Source of the DNA: Cladorhizidae sp. MBARI D1340-BT2
Lineage: Eukaryota; Porifera; Demospongiae; Poecilosclerida; Cladorhizidae
Assembly (NCBI GenBank): GCA_028752905.1
Contig: JAQNBH010000049.1
Coordinates: forward strand, 124,001 to 188,000
Length of the DNA: 64,000 nucleotides
Direction: 5' to 3'
A model generated the notes under the pieces. That model was not told the origin of the DNA. It saw only the letters and a list, made by a program, of their open reading frames with translations, and did not search any database. A program made the translations under genes and the position numbers. Below are positions 23,801-37,229 of this stretch, piece after piece (position 1 is the stretch's first letter; each line of letters starts with the position of its first letter).

Positions 23801-25424
23801 CTCTGTTGATATCAAACATCCATAATATTCTGCACACTTCACTGTAATGGACTTGATATGATTCGAATGATAGGTTTCATTGTGTGTTCTCTATCTTGAT
23901 ATTTGCCCTAATTTGGTCTATATGTTTCTCATTTTTCCCCCCAAAATCTTGTTATTTAGCCGTAAAGCTCATAACATTTCTATACTTTACCCCAAAAATA
24001 TAATGTTTATATCACCGGATAGCCCTTCTAATTATCTGTCTTTTGTACGTGCCAAAATTTTGAGTGCTCTAAGTATTAGCAAGTTATGGTGATTTGAAGT
24101 GGTAAGGTTTGCGATCTTTCCTGGCGTTTTCCAGTTGCCAAAGCGGTGGCCTGCCAGTGAAAAACCACTACATTTATTGATAATCTGTTGACATGTTGCA
24201 GATAAGGGCCTTCTCTATCAGTTGACAAAATCTGGGACTTTGGTCTTGTTAATTAGGGCAGTTATGAATTGTACTCTTACTTGATGCTAAACATGTTAGC
24301 TTCGTAGATTATCCACACTTCACTGAATAGACTTGATGTATAGCTATTAAGATAGGACTCTCTAAGTGCTCTCTCTTGATACCAAACATCCATATATTCT
24401 GCACACTTCACTGTAATGGACTTGCAAGATAGGTATCTCTCAGTGTTCTCTATCTTGAGCTAAACATGTTAGCTTCATAGATTCTCCACACTTCACTGAA
24501 TAGACTTGATATATAGCTCTAAAGGTAGGCCTCTCTCTGTTCTCTCTCTTGATACCAAACATCCGTATATTCTGCATACATAGAATCACAAGATAGGTTT
24601 CTCTATGTGTTCTCTATCTTGATGCTAAACAGGTTAGCTTCATAGATTCTCCACACTTCACTGTATAAACTTGATATATAGCTATTAAGATAGGTCTCTC
24701 CCTGTGCTCTCTGTTGATATCAAACATCCATAATATTCTGCACACTTCACTGTAATGGACTTGATATGATTCGAATGATAGGTTTCATTGTGTGTTCTCT
24801 ATCTTGATATTTGCCCTAATTTGGTCTATATGTTTCTCATTTTTCCCCCAAAAATCTTGTTATTTTGCCGTAAAGCTCATAACATTTCTATACTTTACCC
24901 CAAAAATATAATGTTTATATCACCGGATAGCCCTTCTAATTATCTGTCTTTTGTACGTGCCAAAATTTTGAGTGCTCTAAGTATTAGCAAGTTATGGTGA
25001 TTTGAAGTGGTAAGGTTTGCGATCTTTCCTGGCGTTTTCCAGTTGCCAAAGCGGTGGCCTGCCAGTGAAAAACCACTACATTTATTGATAATCTGTTGAC
25101 ATGTTGCAGATAAGGGCCTTCTCTATCAGTTGACAAAATCTGGGACTTTGGTCTTGTTAATTAGGGCAGTTATGAATTGTACTCTTACTTGATGCTAAAC
25201 ATGTTAGCTTCGTAGATTATCCACACTTCACTGAATAGACTTGATGTATAGCTATTAAGATAGGACTCTCTAAGTGCTCTCTCTTGATACCAAACATCCA
25301 TATATTCTGCACACTTCACTGTAATGGACTTGCAAGATAGGTATCTCTCAGTGTTCTCTATCTTGAGCTGAACATGTTAGCTTCATAGATTCTCCACACT
25401 TCACTGAATAGACTTGATATATAG

Positions 25425-28400
25425 CTCTAAAGGTAGGCCTCTCTCTGTTCTCTCTCTTGATACCAAACATCCGTATATTCTGCATACATAGAATCACAAG
25501 ATAGGTTTCTCTATGTGTTCTCTATCTTGATGCTAAACAGGTTAGCTTCATAGATTCTCCACACTTCACTGTATAAACTTGATATATAGCTATTAAGATA
25601 GGTCTCTCCCTGTGCTCTCTGTTGATATCAAACATCCATAATATTCTGCACACTTCACTGTAATGGACTTGATATGATTCGAATGATAGGTTTCATTGTG
25701 TGTTCTCTATCTTGATATTTGCCCTAATTTGGTCTACATGTTTCTCATTTTCCCCCCAAAAATCTTGTTATTTTGCCGTAAAGCTCATAACTGTTCTACA
25801 CTTTACCCAAAAAATATAATTTTTATATCACCGGATAGCCCTTCTAATTATCTGTCTTTTGTACGTGCCAAAATTTTGAGTACTCTAAGTATTAGCAAGT
25901 TATGGTGATTTGAAGTGGTAAGGTTTGCGATCTTTCCTGGCGTTTTCCAGTTGCCAAAGCGGTGGCCTGCCAGTGAAAAACCACTACATTTATTGATAAT
26001 CTGTTGACATGTTGCAGATAAGGGCCTTCTCTATCAGTTGACAAAATCTGGGACTTTGGTCTTGTTAATTAGGGCAGTTATGAATTGTACTCTTACTTGA
26101 TGCTAAACATGTTAGCTTCGTAGATTATCCACACTTCACTGAATAGACTTGATGTATAGCTATTAAGATAGGACTCTCTAAGTGCTCTCTCTTGATACCA
26201 AACATCCATATATTCTGCACACTTCACTGTAATGGACTTGCAAGATAGGTATCTCTCAGTGTTCTCTATCTTGAGCTAAACATGTTAGCTTCATAGATTC
26301 TCCACACTTCACTGAATAGACTTGATATATAGCTCTAAAGGTAGGCCTCTCTCTGTTCTCTCTCTTGATACCAAACATCCGTATATTCTGCATACATAGA
26401 ATCACAAGATAGGTTTCTCTATGTGTTCTCTATCTTGATGCTAAACAGGTTAGCTTCATAGATTCTCCACACTTCACTGTATAAACTTGATATATAGCTA
26501 TTAAGATAGGTCTCTCCCTGTGCTCTCTGTTGATATCAAACATCCATAATATTCTGCACACTTCACTGTAATGGACTTGATATGATTCGAATGATAGGTT
26601 TCATTGTGTGTTCTCTATCTTGATATTTGCCCTAATTTGGTCTATATGTTTCTCATTTTCCCCCCCAAAATCTTGTTATTTAGCCGTAAAGCTCATAACA
26701 TTTCTATACTTTACCCCAAAAATATAATGTTTATATCACCGGATAGCCCTTCTAATTATCTGTCTTTTGTACGTGCCAAAATTTTGAGTGCTCTAAGTAT
26801 TAGCAAGTTATGGTGATTTGAAGTGGTAAGGTTTGCGATCTTTCCTGGCGTTTTCCAGTTGCCAAAGCGGTGGCCTGCCAGTGAAAAACCACTACATTTA
26901 TTGATAATCTGTTGACATGTTGCAGATAAGGGCCTTCTCTATCAGTTGACAAAATCTGGGACTTTGGTCTTGTTAATTAGGGCAGTTATGAATTGTACTC
27001 TTACTTGATGCTAAACATGTTAGCTTCGTAGATTATCCACACTTCACTGAATAGACTTGATGTATAGCTATTAAGATAGGACTCTCTAAGTGCTCTCTCT
27101 TGATACCAAACATCCATATATTCTGCACACTTCACTGTAATGGACTTGCAAGATAGGTATCTCTCAGTGTTCTCTATCTTGAGCTAAACATGTTAGCTTC
27201 ATAGATTCTCCACACTTCACTGAATAGACTTGATATATAGCTCTAAAGGTAGGCCTCTCTCTGTTCTCTCTCTTGATACCAAACATCCGTATATTCTGCA
27301 TACATAGAATCACAAGATAGGTTTCTCTATGTGTTCTCTATCTTGATGCTAAACAGGTTAGCTTCATAGATTCTCCACACTTCACTGTATAAACTTGATA
27401 TATAGCTATTAAGATAGGTCTCTCCCTGTGCTCTCTGTTGATATCAAACATCCATAATATTCTGCACACTTCACTGTAATGGACTTGATATGATTCGAAT
27501 GATAGGTTTCATTGTGTGTTCTCTATCTTGATATTTGCCCTAATTTGGTCTACATGTTTCTCATTTTCCCCCCCAAAATCTTGTTATTTTGCCGTAAAGC
27601 TCATAACTGTTCTACACTTTACCCCAAAAATATAATGTTTATATCACCGGATAGCCCTTCTAATTATCTGTCTTTTGTACGTGCCAAAATTTTGAGTGCT
27701 CTAAGTATTAGCAAGTTATGGTGATTTGAAGTGGTAAGGTTTGCGATCTTTCCTGGCGTTTTCCAGTTGCCAAAGCGGTGGCCTGCCAGTGAAAAACCAC
27801 TACATTTATTGATAATCTGTTGACATGTTGCAGATAAGGGCCTTCTCTATCAGTTGACAAAATCTGGGACTTTGGTCTTGTTAATTAGGGCAGTTATGAA
27901 TTGTACTCTTACTTGATGCTAAACATGTTAGCTTCGTAGATTATCCACACTTCAGTGAATAGACTTGATGTATAGCTATTAAGATAGGATTCTCTAAGTG
28001 CTCTCTCTTGATACCAAACATCCATATATTCTGCACACTTCACTGTAATGGACTTGCAAGATAGGTATCTCTCAGTGTTCTCTATCTTGAGCTGAACATG
28101 TTAGCTTCATAGATTCTCCACACTTCACTGAATAGACTTGATATATAGCTCTAAAGGTAGGCCTCTCTCTGTTCTCTCTCTTGATACCAAACATCCGTAT
28201 ATTCTGCATACATAGAATCACAAGATAGGTTTCTCTATGTGTTCTCTATCTTGATGCTAAACAGGTTAGCTTCATAGATTCTCCACACTTCACTGTATAA
28301 ACTTGATATATAGCTATTAAGATAGGTCTCTCCCTGTGCTCTCTGTTGATATCAAACATCCATAATATTCTGCACACTTCACTGTAATGGACTTGATATG

Positions 28401-30872
28401 ATTCGAATGATAGGTTTCATTGTGTGTTCTCTATCTTGATATTTGCCCTAATTTGGTCTATATGTTTCTCATTTTTCCCCCCAAAATCTTGTTATTTTGC
28501 CGTAAAGCTCATAACATTTCTATACTTTACCCCAAAAATATAATGTTTATATCACCGGATAGCCCTTCTAATTATCTGTCTTTTGTACGTGCCAAAATTT
28601 TGAGTGCTCTAAGTATTAGCAAGTTATGGTGATTTGAAGTGGTAAGGTTTGCGATCTTTCCTGGCGTTTTCCAGTTGCCAAAGCGGTGGCCTGCCAGTGA
28701 AAAACCACTACATTTATTGATAATCTGTTGACATGTTGCAGATAAGGGCCTTCTCTATCAGTTGACAAAATCTGGGACTTTGGTCTTGTTAATTAGGGCA
28801 GTTATGAATTGTACTCTTACTTGATGCTAAACATGTTAGCTTCGTAGATTATCCACACTTCACTGAATAGACTTGATGTATAGCTATTAAGATAGGACTC
28901 TCTAAGTGCTCTCTCTTGATACCAAACATCCATATATTCTGCACACTTCACTGTAATGGACTTGCAAGATAGGTATCTCTCAGTGTTCTCTATCTTGAGC
29001 TGAACATGTTAGCTTCATAGATTCTCCACACTTCACTGAATAGACTTGATATATAGCTCTAAAGGTAGGCCTCTCTCTGTTCTCTCTCTTGATACCAAAC
29101 ATCCGTATATTCTGCATACATAGAATCACAAGATAGGTTTCTCTATGTGTTCTCTATCTTGATGCTAAACAGGTTAGCTTCATAGATTCTCCACACTTCA
29201 CTGTATAAACTTGATATATAGCTATTAAGATAGGTCTCTCCCTGTGCTCTCTGTTGATATCAAACATCCATAATATTCTGCACACTTCACTGTAATGGAC
29301 TTGATATGATTCGAATGATAGGTTTCATTGTGTGTTCTCTATCTTGATATTTGCCCTAATTTGGTCTATATGTTTCTCATTTTTCCCCCAAAAATCTTGT
29401 TATTTAGCCGTAAAGCTCATAACATTTCTATACTTTACCCCAAAAATATAATGTTTATATCACCGGATAGCCCTTCTAATTATCTGTCTTTTGTACGTGC
29501 CAAAATTTTGAGTGCTCTAAGTATTAGCAAGTTATGGTGATTTGAAGTGGTAAGGTTTGCGATCTTTCCTGGCGTTTTCCAGTTGCCAAAGCGGTGGCCT
29601 GCCAGTGAAAAACCACTACATTTATTGATAATCTGTTGACATGTTGCAGATAAGGGCCTTCTCTATCAGTTGACAAAATCTGGGACTTTGGTCTTGTTAA
29701 TTAGGGCAGTTATGAATTGTACTCTTACTTGATGCTAAACATGTTAGCTTCGTAGATTATCCACACTTCACTGAATAGACTTGATGTATAGCTATTAAGA
29801 TAGGACTCTCTAAGTGCTCTCTCTTGATACCAAACATCCATATATTCTGCACACTTCACTGTAATGGACTTGCAAGATAGGTATCTCTCAGTGTTCTCTA
29901 TCTTGAGCTAAACATGTTAGCTTCATAGATTCTCCACACTTCACTGAATAGACTTGATATATAGCTCTAAAGGTAGGCCTCTCTCTGTTCTCTCTCTTGA
30001 TACCAAACATCCGTATATTCTGCATACATAGAATCACAAGATAGGTTTCTCTATGTGTTCTCTATCTTGATGCTAAACAGGTTAGCTTCATAGATTCTCC
30101 ACACTTCACTGTATAAACTTGATATATAGCTATTAAGATAGGTCTCTCCCTGTGCTCTCTGTTGATATCAAACATCCATAATATTCTGCACACTTCACTG
30201 TAATGGACTTGATATGATTCGAATGATAGGTTTCATTGTGTGTTCTCTATCTTGATATTTGCCCTAATTTGGTCTATATGTTTCTCATTTTTCCCCCCAA
30301 AATCTTGTTATTTTGCCGTAAAGCTCATAACATTTCTATACTTTACCCCAAAAATATAATGTTTATATCACCGGATAGCCCTTCTAATTATCTGTCTTTT
30401 GTACGTGCCAAAATTTTGAGTGCTCTAAGTATTAGCAAGTTATGGTGATTTGAAGTGGTAAGGTTTGCGATCTTTCCTGGCGTTTTCCAGTTGCCAAAGC
30501 GGTGGCCTGCCAGTGAAAAACCACTACATTTATTGATAATCTGTTGACATGTTGCAGATAAGGGCCTTCTCTATCAGTTGACAAAATCTGGGACTTTGGT
30601 CTTGTTAATTAGGGCAGTTATGAATTGTACTCTTACTTGATGCTAAACATGTTAGCTTCGTAGATTATCCACACTTCACTGAATAGACTTGATGTATAGC
30701 TATTAAGATAGGACTCTCTAAGTGCTCTCTCTTGATACCAAACATCCATATATTCTGCACACTTCACTGTAATGGACTTGCAAGATAGGTATCTCTCAGT
30801 GTTCTCTATCTTGAGCTGAACATGTTAGCTTCATAGATTCTCCACACTTCACTGAATAGACTTGATATATAG
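25425..30872 (+). repeat. Six-unit higher-order block, second instance (copies 29-34)
   Basis: Same haplotype order and the same six tract states as copies 11-16. The A2 marker differs only at the last unit (GCTGAAC in 34, GCTAAAC in 16). It is followed directly by a third, incomplete instance, so the block was tandemly amplified here as a unit. Confidence 0.78.
27241..28148 (+). repeat. Copy 31, C/I hybrid unit
   Basis: Same mosaic, CAGTG and GGATTC markers and same T4C7A4 tract as copy 13. It occupies the same third position in its six-unit block. Confidence 0.75.
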
Positions 30873-33800
30873 CTCTAAAGGTAGGCCTCTCTCTGTTCTC
30901 TCTCTTGATACCAAACATCCGTATATTCTGCATACATAGAATCACAAGATAGGTTTCTCTATGTGTTCTCTATCTTGATGCTAAACAGGTTAGCTTCATA
31001 GATTCTCCACACTTCACTGTATAAACTTGATATATAGCTATTAAGATAGGTCTCTCCCTGTGCTCTCTGTTGATATCAAACATCCATAATATTCTGCACA
31101 CTTCACTGTAATGGACTTGATATGATTCGAATGATAGGTTTCATTGTGTGTTCTCTATCTTGATATTTGCCCTAATTTGGTCTACATGTTTCTCATTTTC
31201 CCCCCAAAAATCTTGTTATTTTGCCGTAAAGCTCATAACTGTTCTACACTTTACCCAAAAAATATAATTTTTATATCACCGGATAGCCCTTCTAATTATC
31301 TGTCTTTTGTACGTGCCAAAATTTTGAGTACTCTAAGTATTAGCAAGTTATGGTGATTTGAAGTGGTAAGGTTTGCGATCTTTCCTGGCGTTTTCCAGTT
31401 GCCAAAGCGGTGGCCTGCCAGTGAAAAACCACTACATTTATTGATAATCTGTTGACATGTTGCAGATAAGGGCCTTCTCTATCAGTTGACAAAATCTGGG
31501 ACTTTGGTCTTGTTAATTAGGGCAGTTATGAATTGTACTCTTACTTGATGCTAAACATGTTAGCTTCGTAGATTATCCACACTTCACTGAATAGACTTGA
31601 TGTATAGCTATTAAGATAGGACTCTCTAAGTGCTCTCTCTTGATACCAAACATCCATATATTCTGCACACTTCACTGTAATGGACTTGCAAGATAGGTAT
31701 CTCTCAGTGTTCTCTATCTTGAGCTAAACATGTTAGCTTCATAGATTCTCCACACTTCACTGAATAGACTTGATATATAGCTCTAAAGGTAGGCCTCTCT
31801 CTGTTCTCTCTCTTGATACCAAACATCCGTATATTCTGCATACATAGAATCACAAGATAGGTTTCTCTATGTGTTCTCTATCTTGATGCTAAACAGGTTA
31901 GCTTCATAGATTCTCCACACTTCACTGTATAAACTTGATATATAGCTATTAAGATAGGTCTCTCCCTGTGCTCTCTGTTGATATCAAACATCCATAATAT
32001 TCTGCACACTTCACTGTAATGGACTTGATATGATTCGAATGATAGGTTTCATTGTGTGTTCTCTATCTTGATATTTGCCCTAATTTGGTCTATATGTTTC
32101 TCATTTTCCCCCCCAAAATCTTGTTATTTAGCCGTAAAGCTCATAACATTTCTATACTTTACCCCAAAAATATAATGTTTATATCACCGGATAGCCCTTC
32201 TAATTATCTGTCTTTTGTACGTGCCAAAATTTTGAGTGCTCTAAGTATTAGCAAGTTATGGTGATTTGAAGTGGTAAGGTTTGCGATCTTTCCTGGCGTT
32301 TTCCAGTTGCCAAAGCGGTGGCCTGCCAGTGAAAAACCACTACATTTATTGATAATCTGTTGACATGTTGCAGATAAGGGCCTTCTCTATCAGTTGACAA
32401 AATCTGGGACTTTGGTCTTGTTAATTAGGGCAGTTATGAATTGTACTCTTACTTGATGCTAAACATGTTAGCTTCGTAGATTATCCACACTTCACTGAAT
32501 AGACTTGATGTATAGCTATTAAGATAGGACTCTCTAAGTGCTCTCTCTTGATACCAAACATCCATATATTCTGCACACTTCACTGTAATGGACTTGCAAG
32601 ATAGGTATCTCTCAGTGTTCTCTATCTTGAGCTAAACATGTTAGCTTCATAGATTCTCCACACTTCACTGAATAGACTTGATATATAGCTCTAAAGGTAG
32701 GCCTCTCTCTGTTCTCTCTCTTGATACCAAACATCCGTATATTCTGCATACATAGAATCACAAGATAGGTTTCTCTATGTGTTCTCTATCTTGATGCTAA
32801 ACAGGTTAGCTTCATAGATTCTCCACACTTCACTGTATAAACTTGATATATAGCTATTAAGATAGGTCTCTCCCTGTGCTCTCTGTTGATATCAAACATC
32901 CATAATATTCTGCACACTTCACTGTAATGGACTTGATATGATTCGAATGATAGGTTTCATTGTGTGTTCTCTATCTTGATATTTGCCCTAATTTGGTCTA
33001 CATGTTTCTCATTTTTCCCCCCAAAATCTTGTTATTTTGCCGTAAAGCTCATAACTGTTCTACACTTTACCCCAAAAATATAATGTTTATATCACCGTAT
33101 AGCCCTTCTAATTATCTGTCTTTTGTACGTGCCAAAATTTTGAGTGCTCTAAGTATTAGCAAGTTATGGTGATTTGAAGTGGTAAGGTTTGCGATCTTTC
33201 CTGGCGTTTTCCAGTTGCCAAAGCGGTGGCCTGCCAGTGAAAAACCACTACATTTATTGATAATCTGTTGACATGTTGCAGATAAGGGCCTTCTCTATCA
33301 GTTGACAAAATCTGGGACTTTGGTCTTGTTAATTAGGGCAGTTATGAATTGTACTCTTACTTGATGCTAAACATGTTAGCTTCGTAGATTATCCACACTT
33401 CAGTGAATAGACTTGATGTATAGCTATTAAGATAGGATTCTCTAAGTGCTCTCTCTTGATACCAAACATCCATATATTCTGCACACTTCACTGTAATGGA
33501 CTTGCAAGATAGGTATCTCTCAGTGTTCTCTATCTTGAGCTGAACATGTTAGCTTCATAGATTCTCCACACTTCACTGAATAGACTTGATATATAGCTCT
33601 AAAGGTAGGCCTCTCTCTGTTCTCTCTCTTGATACCAAACATCCATATATTCTGCATACATAGAATCACAAGATAGGTTTCTCTATGTGTTCTCTATCTT
33701 GATGCTAAACAGGTTAGCTTCATAGATTCTCCACACTTCACTGTATAAACTTGATATATAGCTATTAAGATAGGTCTCTCCCTGTGCTCTCTGTTGATAT

Positions 33801-34504
33801 CAAACATCCATAATATTCTGCACACTTCACTGTAATGGACTTGATATGATTCGAATGATAGGTTTCATTGTGTGTTCTCTATCTTGATATTTGCCCTAAT
33901 TTGGTCTATATGTTTCTCATTTTCCCCCCCAAAATCTTGTTATTTTGCCGTAAAGCTCATAACATTTCTATACTTTACCCCAAAAATATAATGTTTATAT
34001 CACCGGATAGCCCTTCTAATTATCTGTCTTTTGTACGTGCCAAAATTTTGAGTGCTCTAAGTATTAGCAAGTTATGGTGATTTGAAGTGGTAAGGTTTGC
34101 GATCTTTCCTGGCGTTTTCCAGTTGCCAAAGCGGTGGCCTGCCAGTGAAAAACCACTACATTTATTGATAATCTGTTGACATGTTGCAGATAAGGGCCTT
34201 CTCTATCAGTTGACAAAATCTGGGACTTTGGTCTTGTTAATTAGGGCAGTTATGAATTGTACTCTTACTTGATGCTAAACATGTTAGCTTCGTAGATTAT
34301 CCACACTTCAGTGAATAGACTTGATGTATAGCTATTAAGATAGGACTCTCTAAGTGCTCTCTCTTGATACCAAACATCCATATATTCTGCACACTTCACT
34401 GTAATGGACTTGCAAGATAGGTATCTCTCAGTGTTCTCTATCTTGAGCTGAACATGTTAGCTTCATAGATTCTCCACACTTCACTGAATAGACTTGATAT
34501 ATAG
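30873..34504 (+). repeat. Six-unit block, third instance, truncated (copies 35-38)
   Basis: C, S, hybrid X, I follow copy 34 directly, repeating the first four units of the six-unit block. The tract states of units 35 and 36 match units 29 and 30; those of 37 and 38 do not. Copy 37 has a private G-to-T at 33098 and copy 38 a private G-to-A at 33645. The expected fifth S unit is replaced by copy 39, an I unit with tract T3C8A4, marking the approach to zone II. Confidence 0.7.
32689..33596 (+). repeat. Copy 37, C/I hybrid unit
   Basis: Same mosaic and A1 markers as copies 13 and 31, but the tract is T5C6A4 rather than T4C7A4, and it has a private change at 33098. The tract has therefore changed since this block was duplicated. 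Confidence 0.72.
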
Positions 34505-37229
34505 CTCTAAAGGTAGGCCTCTCTCTGTTCTCTCTCTTGATACCAAACATCCGTATATTCTGCATACATAGAATCACAAGATAGGTTTCTCTATGTGTTC
34601 TCTATCTTGATGCTAAACAGGTTAGCTTCATAGATTCTCCACACTTCACTGTATAAACTTGATATATAGCTATTAAGATAGGTCTCTCCCTGTGCTCTCT
34701 GTTGATATCAAACATCCATAATATTCTGCACACTTCACTGTAATGGACTTGATATGATTCGAATGATAGGTTTCATTGTGTGTTCTCTATCTTGATATTT
34801 GCCCTAATTTGGTCTATATGTTTCTCATTTCCCCCCCCAAAATCTTGTTATTTTGCCGTAAAGCTCATAACATTTCTATACTTTACCCCAAAAATATAAT
34901 GTTTATATCACCGGATAGCCCTTCTAATTATCTGTCTTTTGTACGTGCCAAAATTTTGAGTGCTCTAAGTATTAGCAAGTTATGGTGATTTGAAGTGGTA
35001 AGGTTTGCGATCTTTCCTGGCGTTTTCCAGTTGCCAAAGCGGTGGCCTGCCAGTGAAAAACCACTACATTTATTGATAATCTGTTGACATGTTGCAGATA
35101 AGGGCCTTCTCTATCAGTTGACAAAATCTGGGACTTTGGTCTTGTTAATTAGGGCAGTTATGAATTGTACTCTTACTTGATGCTAAACATGTTAGCTTCG
35201 TAGATTATCCACACTTCACTGAATAGACTTGATGTATAGCTATTAAGATAGGACTCTCTAAGTGCTCTCTCTTGATACCAAACATCCATATATTCTGCAC
35301 ACTTCACTGTAATGGACTTGCAAGATAGGTATCTCTCAGTGTTCTCTATCTTGAGCTAAACATGTTAGCTTCATAGATTCTCCACACTTCACTGAATAGA
35401 CTTGATATATAGCTCTAAAGGTAGGCCTCTCTCTGTTCTCTCTCTTGATACCAAACATCCGTATATTCTGCATACATAGAATCACAAGATAGGTTTCTCT
35501 ATGTGTTCTCTATCTTGATGCTAAACAGGTTAGCTTCATAGATTCTCCACACTTCACTGTATAAACTTGATATATAGCTATTAAGATAGGTCTCTCCCTG
35601 TGCTCTCTGTTGATATCAAACATCCATAATATTCTGCAAACTTCACTGTAATGGACTTGATATGATTCGAATGATAGGTTTCATTGTGTGTTCTCTATCT
35701 TGATATTTGCCCTAATTTGGTCTATATGTTTCTCATTTTTCCCCCCAAAATCTTGTTATTTTGCCGTAAAGCTCATAACATTTCTATACTTTACCCCAAA
35801 AATATAATGTTTAAATCACCGGATAGCCCTTCTAATTATCTGTCTTTTGTACGTGCCAAAATTTTGAGTGCTCTAAGTATTAGCAAGTTATGGTGATTTG
35901 AAGTGGTAAGGTTTGCGATCTTTCCTGGCGTTTTCCAGTTGCCAAAGCGGTGGCCTGCCAGTGAAAAACCACTACATTTATTGATAATCTGTTGACATGT
36001 TGCAGATAAGGGCCTTCTCTATCAGTTGACAAAATCTGGGACTTTGGTCTTGTTAATTAGGGCAGTTATGAATTGTACTCTTACTTGATGCTAAACATGT
36101 TAGCTTCGTTGATTATCCACACTTCAGTGAATAGACTTGATGTATAGCTATTAAGATAGGACTCTCTAAGTGCTCTCTCTTGATACCAAACATCCATATA
36201 TTCTGCACACTTCACTGTAATGGACTTGCAAGATAGGTATCTCTCAGTGTTCTCTATCTTGAGCTGAACATGTTAGCTTCATAGATTCTCCACACTTCAC
36301 TGAATAGACTTGATATATAGCTCTAAAGGTAGGCCTCTCTCTGTTCTCTCTCTTGATACCAAACATCCGTATATTCTGCATACATAGAATCACAAGATAG
36401 GTTTCTCTATGTGTTCTCTATCTTGATGCTAAACAGGTTAGCTTCATAGATTCTCCACACTTCACTGTATAAACTTGATATTATAGCTATTAAGATAGGT
36501 CTCTCCCTGTGCTCTCTGTTGATATCAAACATCCATAATATTCTGCACACTTCACTGTAATGGACTTGATATGATTCGAATGATAGGTTTCATTGTGTGT
36601 TCTCTATCTTGATATTTGCCCTAATTTGGTCTACATGTTTCTCATTTCCCCCCCAAAAATCTTGTTATTTTCCCGTAAAGCTCATAACTTTTCTACACTT
36701 TACCCCAAAAAGATAATTTTTATATCACCGGATAGCCCTTCTAATTATCTGTCTTTTGTAAGTGCCAAAATTTTGAGTACTCTAAGTATTAGCAAGTTAT
36801 GGTGATTTGAAGTGGTAAGGTTTGCGATCTTTCCTGGCGTTTTCCAGTTGCCAAAGCGGTGGCCTGCCAGTGAAAAACCACTACATTTATTGATAATCTG
36901 TTGACATGTTGCAGATAAGGGCCTTCTCTATCAGTTGACAAAATCTGGGACTTTGGTCTTGTTAATTAGGGCAGTTATGAATTGTACTCTTACTTGATGC
37001 TAAACATGTTAGCTTCGTAGATTATCCACACTTCACTGAATAGACTTGATGTATAGCTATTAAGATAGGACTCTCTAAGTGCTCTCTCTTGATACCAAAC
37101 ATCCATATATTCTGCACACTTCACTGTAATGGACTTGCAAGATAGGTATCTCTCAGTGTTCTCTATCTTGAGCTGAACATGTTAGCTTCATAGATTCTCC
37201 ACACTTCACTGAATAGACTTGATATATAG

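Larger units (their letters stand above)
15437..30872 (+). repeat. Superblock right copy (units 18-34)
   Basis: It starts with the F haplotype copy 18, matching copy 1 (SPPK-type T3 tract, offset-458 AA), and follows the order of units 1-16 with two extra units (22-23) and one missing (partner of 8). Copy 17 (14529-15436), an I unit with a TACT right end, separates the two superblocks. The offset between partners is therefore 17, then 19, then 18 units. Differences from the left block include CACTG in copy 21 where copy 4 has CAGTG. Confidence 0.8.
1..36320 (+). repeat. Zone I: copies 1-40, all exactly 908 bp
   Basis: No net indel occurs in the first 40 units. Haplotypes I and S make up most copies, mixed with C, the C/I hybrids and two F copies. 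Long-range order is clear: the arrangement of copies 1-16 recurs in copies 18-34, and a six-copy block recurs. The zone ends as copies 39 and 40 carry features seen next door: T3C8A4 in 39, TTCGTTG and CAGTG in 40. Two private changes in copy 40 are at 35639 (C to A) and 35814 (T to A). Confidence 0.85.
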
